The notes under the pieces were generated by a model, which saw only the letters and a list, made by a program, of their open reading frames with translations, did no database searches and was not told where the DNA came from. Below, in pieces: positions 10,601 through 19,772 of a stretch of 64,000 nt of DNA; position 1 is the stretch's first letter; each line of letters begins with the position of its first letter. This DNA is from Limnomonas spitsbergensis (lineage: Eukaryota > Chlorophyta > Chlorophyceae > Chlamydomonadales), in assembly GCA_037349105.1 (NCBI GenBank), contig JAYJMM010000100.1, forward strand, positions 868,001-932,000. Reading direction: 5' to 3'. Made by a program: the position numbers and the translations under genes.

Positions 10601-13600
10601 CACCACCATTACAGAACCCCTTACCCAGTACCCCGTCAACCAACACTGCATCCCCCCATCACACGCAAAACACACACACACACACACACATCATCAACTT
10701 GTCGAATCTTCATCAACAAACACACACCCGCCACACGCACACCAAACGTCAGTATATAGGCGCATGAACACAACTCCCCGTTCCTCCGCCCCCCCCCACC
10801 ACCACCAGGACAGTACCCCTTAGGACAGTAACCAGCGCCCCGCCAAGCAGCACACAACTCCCCTCTATTCACACACACACACACGCACACAAACACACGC
10901 ACACGTACCGTCAGTTCCTCGGATCATGGCCAAAACCTCTCGTCCCTCCTTCACAAAACCTCGCTCAATGAGGCCGCTTGGGGAGTCGGTCAACGCCGCC
11001 GTTCCCAACGTCATGACCAGGGCTGGAACACCCGCCAGGGCTGCAAGCACAGAGACAAGAAAACAGGATGGAAAGGGCTGGGTAGTCTATCGAACCAGAT
11101 CAGGTCACAGGGAGTCGGTCCGAAATGTCATTATCGGGGATAGGCCAGCCAACAGGGCTGCAGGCACAAATCCGAGGGCAGCAGGATAAAAAGACTAAAA
11201 GAGAAGGGTAGCCATTCTAGACAACACACTTGGTCCCAGGTATCATGACCAGGGCTGGGACGTAGGGTTAGCCGCCAGGGCTGCAGGCACAGATACGAGG
11301 GCAGAAGGATAAAAATAGCAGGGTAGTATTTTCACACTACGAACTCCACCCCCGGTATCACGACCAGGGCTAGGATGCATGGTCGTCCGTCAGGGCTGTG
11401 GGCACAGATACGAAGGAAGCAGGATAAAAATAGCAAGGTAGAGTTTTCAGAATAAACATTCAGTCCCAGGTATCATGACCAGAGCCGGGACGCAGGGTCG
11501 CCCGCCAGGGCTGCAGGCACAGGTACGAGGGCAGCAGGATATAGAGAGCAGGGTCGTATTTTCTGACTACATGCTGGATATTATGACCAGGTAGCACGAC
11601 CAGGGCTAGGACGTAGGGTCACCTGCCAGGACTGCAGGCACAGACGCAAGGGAAGCATGATGAAAAAGACAAGGTTGTCTTTGAGTCTAGACAGTCGGTC
11701 CCAAGAGTCATGACCAGGGCTAGGTCGCCCACGAGGGCTGCAGGCATAGATTCGAGGGAGGCAGGATGACGGTACAAGGGCAGGGTAATCGTTCAGACGA
11801 TATCAGGTCGCTCGGGAAGGTGGTCCCCACTGGGGACTCTCCAGCATCCTTGATCAGGGAGGGACCACCTGCTGAGCCTTGACAGGTAAGGGGACGTCAA
11901 TCCGAGGAAATCACAGATGCGTGGAGATCAGGGGGTCCCATGATGTCATGATGGGGGTCACTGTTGTGTAAGCACCTCACTGACAGCCTCAGGTCTGCAG
12001 GGGGTCCCCCAATCTCTTGATGAGGGTCACTTTTGTGTCAGTGCCTCAGGTCTGCAGGGTTTGAGCAGTCGGCCTCACACTTCGAAATTCCTAGTAAATT
12101 GAATGGCAATATTAGGGCTGAGCCATCCGCCAGAGCTACAGGAGCAGTGAATGAAATAATACGAAGGGTGCTAGGAGTACCGTAGACTTGTGTTGCCTCC
12201 CCGAACAAGAACTTCATATAGTTCATAGTTACAGCACGCTTGACTGGGAAACTTTGTTTTGACGTCCCAAAAGTGGCTTTTTCCGGCATTTCATTTTTGC
12301 CGCTTTATGAAATCCCGGCGAAGTTGGGATTTCATTAAGAGGCAAAAAATATTACCGTAAAACGCCTTAGACTCCGCGCACCCAAAAAAAAAAGAATTTA
12401 TTTATCGGCCGCGCAACCCCCAAAAGAATTTAAAAAACTTCGTCTGACACTATCAGCCAGTACAGTAAAACTTAGTCAACATAATTATTCTCCTCCGGTA
12501 CACGGTCAGCACAAGGCAGCATATTCATCACTATCATCATCATCCTCCGTCTCCTCCTTTTCCTCCTCCCACTCCTGACTAAACGGATGTCGAATCAAAC
12601 AGTCGCGCGCTAGCGCACGATTTTTTGTAAAAAGTGCTGTTTTTAATTCATACCGCGCACCCCCAAAATAGTTTTTTGGGCACCTGACTGACGCTCCGCG
12701 CAGCGGACTCCTATAATTATTTAATTTCGTTTTTTTTGTAAAAAGTGCTGTTTTTAATTCATACCGCGCACCCCCAAAATAGTTTTTTGGGCACCTGACT
12801 GACGCTCCGCGCAGCGGACCCCTATAATTATCTAATTTCGAGCGGAGTCAAAGGCGTTTTACGGTAATTTCCTGCAGAGGCAAAGAGCGTCTACGGTAGT
12901 GGACAAAGCAGGGCAGAAGGGGACCAGCGAGTAGCACTAACCTGATTAGTCAAGAGGGCTGGGCCACCCAAGCTTCGGGCTGAGCCCATGGCTAATTAAA
13001 CCCTGAACTAGGCTACGGGAGCAGGGAGTGCAATAGTAAGGATGTCACGAGTAGGCAGGGCAGACCAAGACCATCCGGGAGTGCAGACTTGGCTTCACAA
13101 TCAGGGCTGGGCCACCCATCCGGGCCGCAGCCATGGAGCATGAAATGTCACGGCTGTCAAAAGTCGAGGACAATGCGGGCGGAAGAAGACCATCCGAACA
13201 TGCGTTCCCCCCCCAAAAAGCTAAAGGCACAGCTGTTGGGGGGGGGGAGGGGGACTCTGGCTTAGCACAGTGCAAATAAGACACAGACTCCACTATTTTT
13301 CCACCACCAAGCCTGCCACTGGGCCAACAAAGCATAACCATAAGAGACAACCGTCGTGAGGAAGTTGCTTTTTGCTTTTTGCCTCATGATGTGGCTATGG
13401 CCCCAGGCTGCACGGTTACTATATTTTTTTTTAAATCGCTACGCCTTAGAAAACGTAGGTTTATTTATTTATTTCGAGCGGGGAGTTTGACTCCGACTAC
13501 CCATGGAGTGCTGCCAGGCCTTTCGTAGGCTGCGCAGGTTGTTAAAATATTGGTACGATCTGCACTGCCACTAGGACATCTTGTACAACAGTGGCAGTGC

Positions 13601-16600
13601 AGCCGTACCAATATTCTAAGCGTCAGCCCTACAGAGACAGACACCAGATGAGCGGGTGAGGCCGGGTTGGTAACGCATAGTATAGGCTAAGGTTCAGTTT
13701 AGACAGGAAGAGGGGAGCAGGTTGAGGCACGGTCTCTTCTTCTTACTCTCTATGAGGATACACTCACCGAATGCCACACGCCAGTTCCAATCGGTGTCGT
13801 ACTGCAGCAGCTGCCAGGTGGCAATCATCCCAGTGAAGATGCCCAGGGTGGTGGCAGTCTACGCACACAGCCGCACACAAGTAACAAGTTGCAAGTTAGT
13901 ACACACAAGTGACAAAATAATTACACACACGAGAAACACGGGGGGGGGGGAAATCGAATCCAATGCTCAAATATTCCAATATGAACGGGAAAAAGTGGAG
14001 GGGGGGTGGAGTGCGACCAAGTTATCAGCTTTAAGAGGGCACAGGGGTTGGCCGCAGATCAAGATGTGGAGAAGAAATTGCCACTAGACAAACTCCCATC
14101 AAGACAGTAGGTCCCTGTCACTGTGTTGGGCCCGCAGCCTATCACCTACCCTTGGGAGGGTGATGAGAAGGCATAGGATGACACAGCGTCTTCAGCTCTG
14201 AATTCATATGATAAACACCTTTCCCACCCCATAGTGACCAAACCAGTCCTCGAGACCCATAGGCTGCCACAGCAGACTACGAGAGGGGCATGTCTGGTGG
14301 GTTGATAGGACAGCACAAATGCGCCCCCTCTGGTTTTTGTTTAATCCTTCCCAGACATCCTAAGGCTGGCTGAAGGGAAGCCAGAGAGAGCAGCATGGGA
14401 CCAAACCTGGACCAGGACCATGCAGGGACATCTTTAACTCCTTACCAAGAAAGAGGGTAGGGGGGTAAACAAAAACAATTGCATACCGAAGGTAAAGGAA
14501 TATTATTTTCTTGGGTCGGCCGGCTGCTGGTGGCTTATGCAGTGGTGCTAGCTGCGCCAGATCCCCACGGGCGTAGGCCGAAGTAAAATCAGGATTTTGG
14601 CTTGAGCACATCTCAGTAAACATTGGACATCAAGGAAGTCGTCCCAGGCTAGTCCGGAGGCACTTCAGCTTGGTACCAGCCAAACTAATGCTTAAAATAA
14701 ATCATCGAGGCCTGTGTGTTCTGTACCACCTTCTACCTAGACCTTTTCCTAGGTTTAGGAGACAGCACCGAGGGCGGTAGGTAAAACGCGCAAGTACCGC
14801 TGTCCATTCCGAAACGTCTTTTCCCAGATCGCAATGGCTACTGATCTTCATCTGATAGAACACCCGAGACTCTTGTCAACTCAGCGAAGCTAGTACAAAC
14901 TGGAGACACACACAGTTCTTGATTGGGTGGGGCAAGACTCTGTGTACACAACGAATGTTTGGTTTCTGAACAAGTGAAATCTTGTACTTTCAAACTGTTC
15001 CACACACATGTCACACATCTGTCTAATACAAGGGTTTTGAGCTCAAGTCTTCCCAGCTTATCTCACCTGGAACATGTTGTTGATGGCCCCGCGGTGCTGG
15101 TAAGGAGCCATCTCCGAGAGAAACATGGGTACTGCCTGGTTCGCAAGGCCCACGCCCAGGCCCAGGATCACGCGGCCAGCAATGAGCTGACCTAGGCTCA
15201 TGGAGGAGACCTGCACATCGGACACAGGGAGTAGCAGAGGATATGTCAGCTAAGCCTGGCCAGTAAGGCCCATGCTTAGGTCCAAGATCAGGAAACTAGC
15301 AATGAGCTGCCCTACGCTCATCGAGGAGACCTGCATTCAGCACACAGGGAGCAGTAGCAGGGGAAATGTCAGCTAAGCCTGGCGAGCAAGATCCATGTCT
15401 AGGCCCAGGATCAGAAAACTAGCAATGAGCTGCCCAAACCTCATCGAGGAGACCTACATTCAGCACATAGGGAGCAGCAGCAGGGGAAACGTCAGCTAAG
15501 CCTGGCGAGTAAGGCCCATGTCTAGGCCCAAGATCAGGAAACTAGCAAGAAGCCGCCCCAGGCTCATCAAGGGGGTTGTGCACATTTCACACACATAATG
15601 CAACAGGAAAAACGAATGAAAGAAGAGGACCTAAACCCTAAACCCTTAACCCTTAGATACACAATTTTGTGTGTCCTCTATGGATGCTGATCATTCTCAT
15701 ATGTTTGCGCATGTAAAAGCTGAAAATGGGCAGAAAAGTTTATAGTGTTCAGCCACCGCACAGGAGAGGAGTGGTCACTGACCACTGGTCAGAATGAACA
15801 ATTCAAACTGCACACAGACACAACTACCTCGAATAAAGATTCCTCTTTCAGTTGAGTTTCTTGGAGATAATATAAATTGTGTCCTAAAAACTTGAAAAAT
15901 ATTTTTCAAAAAAGAAATTGACATACGAAATCAATCTGACAAAGCTACTCTACAGCCAGGAAGTGAGATGGTGGGGGGGGGGGGGGAGGGTTTTAGAAGA
16001 AGCACTGCAAGCAGCTCGTACATATCATGCTCAAAGATATGGGCCTGCTGTCTGGCAAGCAACCAGTACAAGCCCGCAGATAGGAGGGCATCTCGCTGGC
16101 AACAAATTCACCCCCGACAGTCCTGGGTTTGAGCGCGGCAAAAGAGTTGCCTCATTTACCATGTTCACGAGGAAACAAAACACAATGGCACCCACATGCA
16201 CGCAACAGGACACAGGCTAGCTCCGGGAGCGCAGACAATGTCTACTTCCTTGCTCTGTCGCAAGATGGAACAAGCAATGACTGGCCCAGGTTGGGTGGCA
16301 CCGAGGTGGGTAGGGGACTTTTGTAGTAGCTTAATTCTTGTTAGCAGGCCAGTCTTTGCAAGCCCACACACCTGGAGAACAATGCCTATGATTGAGAGGG
16401 TCCCGCCCACCACGATGGTGAACCGGCGGCCTTTCTTGTCAGTCACGAAGCCAGCCGCCATCGAGGAGACCGTGCCAGCCAGGAATAAGGAGGAGATGAA
16501 GAGGCCCAGGAGCTGGTTGTCGTAACTGCAACAGGGGATGGGACAGGAATCTCGATTGCTTAATTAGGCCCTGGAGTTGGATGTAGCTGGGATGGGACAG

Positions 16601-18930
16601 CAATATTGATTGGGTCAACAGGCCCAGGAGCAGGTTGTTGTAGCTGGGACAGGGGATGGGACAGGAGGAATATCAATGGGTTTGTGGGGCCCAGGAGCTA
16701 TTAATCACAGGGATGGGACAGCAATATTGATTGGGTCAACAGGCCCAGGAGCAGGTTGTTGTAGCTGGGACAGGGGATGGGACAGGAGGAATATCAATGG
16801 GTTTGTGGGGCCCAGGAGCTATTAATCACAGGGATGGGACAGCAATATTGATTGGGTCAACAGGCCCAGGAACAGGTTGTTGTAGCTGGGACAGGGGATG
16901 GGACAGGAGGAATATCAATGGGTTTGTGGGGCCCAGGAGCTATTAATCACAGGGATGGGACAGCAATATTGATTGGGTCAACAGGCCCAGGAGCAGGTTG
17001 TCCTCATTGCGACCAGAAATGGGAAGGGAATATCAATTGGCTACGAGGCACAGGAGTAGATTGTCACAATTGCGAAGAGGGTGGGACATGAATATTTAAC
17101 CAAAGGGCGGGATGTCGAGAAAGCAACACAGCTTATACCAGAGGGCACATGCGCATGCCAAACATTAGGCCAGAACAAGGAAATTCTACGATCAGGCTGG
17201 TCAATGGGAGGATGTGATGGATCAACATTCCATGTACCAACAGTTGCTCCAGTAGGATGCAGGTTCATGTGCCAACTTCTGCTCCAGCATGGCGCAGGTT
17301 CATGTATCATCATGTGCTCCAGCATGATGTGCTGGACGAGTTTGTTTTAGCTTGCTTAAACTACATCGTGGCCCTCGGCTGAGGGGGCCTAGTGCAGCAA
17401 GCTCTGCTGGCCCTGCTGGCGCTGCTGCACTAGGCACTGGCCCTTCTGGCCATACTGGCTCTGCTGCAAGGGGCACTGGCCGCAGGCAACGCAAGATTGT
17501 TCCCAGCAGCCTTGAGGTGGCCTGGTTCACACGAAGATTGACATAGGTGAGCACTGATGAGCACTGCCAGACTCGATTGTAACTATCTATTATATTATGC
17601 ATCAGGGTGGGTGGCACCATAGTTTTTTTTTCCTCAGCGCAAATGCAACTGCCCAAAAGCCTTAACGAGAGGCCCAGGTGGATCTTCTGCCCGCCCTCCA
17701 ACCGGTGGCACCATGTTTGTCGAGCAGCCAAAGAGGCGCAGCAAACATAAAAGCCAAACAACAAGGAACACAGACTAAGACGAGGAAAGCTGGGTTTTTC
17801 CAGAAGATTGCAAGCGCTGCTCCCAAGAAGGACACCATGGGCCTAGATTTAGTGAAACAAGGTGGAGTCGAGGAGGAGGACGAAGATACAAGTCCAGTGC
17901 CAAGTACCAACCAAGTCAAGGGGGTAGACTACATAGGTTGGACGGGTTGTACTCACTGGCAATACCGAGATGCTTTTGATGATTTCACATTTAGTTCTTC
18001 ATAAATTGAAGGGAAGAAGCGCTTCTGCCAGGAGGGGAAGGTCGTGGCGCCGCCGGTCACACCGATGTAGTAGCCGTAGATCTGAAGCAGGGAGCAGGGG
18101 AGGATTTGCACATAGATCAGGTGCACCTGGGCCACTGACAAGCTATGACTATGAAGGCTCGGTGCAGTATCTGAGTATGTATCCTGCAGTGATTACTTAA
18201 GTGCGCGCCAGACCACCTTTGGGGGTCCGCCGGGTGGCCACCACTGGGCCCACTGGGACCAAACCTTGACCAGCCTACAGCCGGTGGTCCAAGCTGCAGG
18301 GCTTGCTGTGCCAGCCCTTCGCGGCCTTGGACTGTGATAAAGCTGATATGTAGCTGAAGCGTACTAAAATAAACACTGGTATCCTGTAGCTGAGGCCATC
18401 GGCCTCAGGCCAGTCAAGGTTTCGTCCATAGGCAGACCCACCCCCGAAGGTGGTCTGGACAAACTTAAGCCGACCAAATATAGATTGGAAGTAGGCAGGG
18501 GGAGGAGAGGAGGGGAGAACAGGTGTGCAATGAATTAAACATTGCACTTCACTGATGGACGGGGCCCTGCCTCTTGCAATGCCGGGGACACGAACGTGGG
18601 AGAAAGGACGCCTCGCGCGGTGCGACCCACAGACCGGACCGGACCAATTCGAGAATTGCGTGGGTAACCTCTCGTGCGCTATTTCCGACATGAGGCACGC
18701 ATCGCCGACACTCTCACCAGTCCGGCATTCGCTGCTGCGATCGCAGCCATCATCACCCGCCAGGTGATGCCACCGCGGTAGTCGGCCTTCCTGTCCACAG
18801 GATGGCTGGTCAGTACCGCGGTGGCATCAGTGACGTTGGTCGAGCGGGAAATCACGGGAGACTTCGAAGTCGCGTCAAACGCAACGCCTTTATCCTGTCT
18901 AATGGCCTGTTTGCCGGGCGAGTCTGCCAT
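4700..18930 (-). CDS. Hexose transporter, HUP/STP-type sugar porter (MFS), 11 exons
   Basis: Membrane sugar transporter of the plant STP / Chlorella HUP family. My exons are 18930-18718, 18081-17957, 16525-16372, 15210-15067, 13858-13768, 11040-10909, 9926-9751, 8188-8117, 7120-6892, 5859-5732 and 4936-4700. They total 1701 nt with consistent phases and encode 566 aa, close to family length. Seen: GYYIGVTGG in the first helix region, [12 protein letters not shown] after helix 2, [67 protein letters not shown] and the C-terminal [10 protein letters not shown] signature. The start ATG at 18930 is the second Met of its open frame and gives a normal cytosolic tail. Intron 7 uses a GC donor. Two unusual residues: the helix-1 Asp of FGYDIG is Tyr, and the QQLTGIN Asn is Asp. 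Several introns are packed with copies of the neighbouring exon edge. I infer a hexose substrate from the family only. Confidence 0.9.
6325..6707. mobile_element. Foldback element with 66-bp inverted arms in transporter intron 9
   Basis: The arms at 6325-6390 and 6642-6707 are inverted copies with about 5 mismatches in 66 (GCAATGCGTTCG through to the conserved CACCATGCTCCCTAG). The spacer is about 250 bp and has no coding content I recognise. It is probably a non-autonomous DNA element (MITE or foldback type). No clear target-site duplication is visible. Confidence 0.65.
7125..7765. repeat. Telomere-like TTTAGGG-type repeats in transporter intron 8
   Basis: Runs of GGGTTTAGGG and GGTTCAGGG are interspersed with CCCCAACAGGGG. 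They include a 27-bp unit in tandem at about 7130-7185 and a looser array at 7565-7760. They resemble plant-type telomere sequence but are degenerate and intronic. Confidence 0.65.
9428..9750 (-). repeat. Tandem copies of transporter exon 7 3' end with its splice donor
   Basis: Just downstream of exon 7 on the minus strand there are three degenerate copies of its end: the GGGCAGCAGCTGCC core, then a TTCTGCT-like stretch, then a donor. Donors sit at 9750 (coding copy, GCAAGT) and in copies at about 9639 (GTAAAT), 9547 (GTAAGT) and 9433 (GTATGC). Spacing is about 92-114 bp. Confidence 0.75.
9962..10066 (-). pseudogene. Relic partial copy of transporter exon 7
   Basis: Upstream of exon 7 is a second copy of its first part. 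It keeps a CTTTCAG acceptor followed by AGGTGGAG, then FLDTME-like coding and a GKTIAT match to the WKTIIT of the real exon. An extra 5 nt after the acceptor shifts the frame, so the copy cannot replace exon 7 in frame. Its acceptor looks stronger than that of the functional exon (TTTTGAAG). Confidence 0.75.
11125..11800 (-). repeat. Tandem copies of transporter exon 6 5' edge and acceptor
   Basis: Five or six units of roughly 112-123 bp each contain the GCCTGCAGCCCTGGCGG-type junction (minus strand) of exon 6, the following VPALVM-coding bases and part of the intron. Plus-strand anchors TCATGACCAGGGCTGG or close variants occur at about 11244, 11358, 11474, 11597 and 11709; the coding exon's own match is at about 11011. 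Confidence 0.8.
12351..12868. mobile_element. 518-bp MITE-like element with 27-bp terminal inverted repeats
   Basis: Left end 12351-12377 begins ATTACCGTAAAACGCC. Right end 12842-12868 is its inverted copy (GGCGTTTTACGGTAAT) with one mismatch over 27 bp. Inside is a 111-bp direct duplication (12621-12731 and 12732-12842) that keeps GTAAAAAGTGCTG and CACCTGACTGACGCTCC. There is no transposase frame, so it is non-autonomous. No obvious target-site duplication. It lies in transporter intron 5. Confidence 0.75.
13546..13615. other. Intronic 70-nt hairpin, possible miRNA-like precursor
   Basis: Left arm 13546-13572 and right arm 13590-13615 pair over about 26 nt with one small bulge, around a 17-nt loop. 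Arm ends are AATATTGGTACG and CGTACCAATATT. It lies in intron 5, about 150 nt downstream of the exon 5 donor on the transcribed strand. Size and symmetry fit a miRNA-type precursor or a tiny palindromic element. Confidence 0.5.
15240..15600 (-). repeat. Tandem copies of transporter exon 4 5' edge
   Basis: Three units of about 122 bp (ATGTCAGCTAAGCCTGG anchors near 15243, 15366 and 15489) repeat the first part of exon 4 and its acceptor, including the reverse complement of AGCAATGAGCTG and CTCATCGAGGAGACCT. The coding exon is immediately below at 15067-15210. Confidence 0.8.
16526..17095 (-). repeat. 121-bp tandem repeat derived from transporter exon 3 5' edge
   Basis: About 3.5 very similar 121-bp units (16590-17010), with degenerate flanks, each hold AGGCCCAGGAGCAGGTTGTT. 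This matches the exon 3 start AGGCCCAGGAGCTGGTTGTC and its AG acceptor on the minus strand. High identity implies recent expansion. Confidence 0.85.
17365..17480 (+). repeat. GTAGCTGAA-family repeat, partial copy
   Basis: CTAGTGCAGCAAGCTCTGC and neighbouring GCTGGCC words match the central part of the dispersed family seen at 39270 and 55700. Degenerate. Confidence 0.45.
18200..18475. repeat. GTAGCTGAA-family repeats, inverted pair
   Basis: A minus-oriented copy (AGACCACCTTTGGGGG to GATATGTAGCTGAAG, about 18205-18360) is followed by a shorter plus-oriented copy ending CCGAAGGTGGTCTGG (about 18380-18470). Both lie in transporter intron 1. Confidence 0.65.
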
Positions 18931-19772
18931 GTTCGAAAGAGGCTTGTAAATTGCAAGTTGCAATGGTCTGCTTCTAGCTTGGTGACTGATTAGGAGAACT
19001 GTGGGAGGGCAGGCTCTCAGTTTGGGATGACGGCAGTCACGCAAATAATGATGAGCTGACGATCGCAGACTCTTTCCTATTGAATCTTTGACGCGGCAAA
19101 CCCTTGTTTATTTCTCACGTTACCATTCTTAGCCTCTACTCTACCATCTATTTTTGAAAGCTCGAAGCCGATCCGACGGCTGTGAAAAGTGAAAATGCTC
19201 AAAGATGAATCGTCTCTCAGCCTTTCGTCGATCGTGGTACTTCTGGGGCACAGCCAGACCTGTATTTCAGGAGGCATGGGGATGTGACTAACGGAAATGA
19301 TGTTACCCTGGTGTTCCCGGTAAGTGTCCAGGCTACGTTGTTTTCGAAACCCTATGTCCTTGTCTTCCCTCTTTGCTGCACTTGACAGCCATGACTCACC
19401 CGCCCATGACTGATGCGCACCACATGAACCAGCAGCTAGAACGTCAGACTAGAAAATCATTATTCATGTCAAAACGCTGCACAACACAAAAACTCGTCAT
19501 TATTAATTACCGGTAATAAGCGGGTTTGAGGATGCCCGCCAGCGCGCACAGATGAAGTGACGACAGAAGATCCCCACAGTAAAAACGGGGGTGGTTATTA
19601 TCATTGCCATGTCCTACCTAGTAGAAAGTAGGTGTCGAACAGTCCAAACTTCATCCCTCTGCCTCCTATATATCACAGTATCATGTACGGTAACCATGCA
19701 ACGAGCAGCCGGGCCATTCTGCAACCTCCGCCTGATCAAAAAAAAAAAACATACATGTAGCCATGCCAACTC
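18931..19772. other. Spacer between two minus-strand genes; transporter promoter region
   Basis: Lies between the transporter start codon and the stop codon of the next gene upstream. It must hold the transporter 5' UTR and promoter and the neighbour's 3' UTR. I see no TATA box or other motif I would defend. Confidence 0.5.

Noticed and set aside
14360..14623. 87-codon minus-strand frame inside transporter intron 4
   Set aside because: No splice sites or family match; it sits between well-defined exons 4 and 5.
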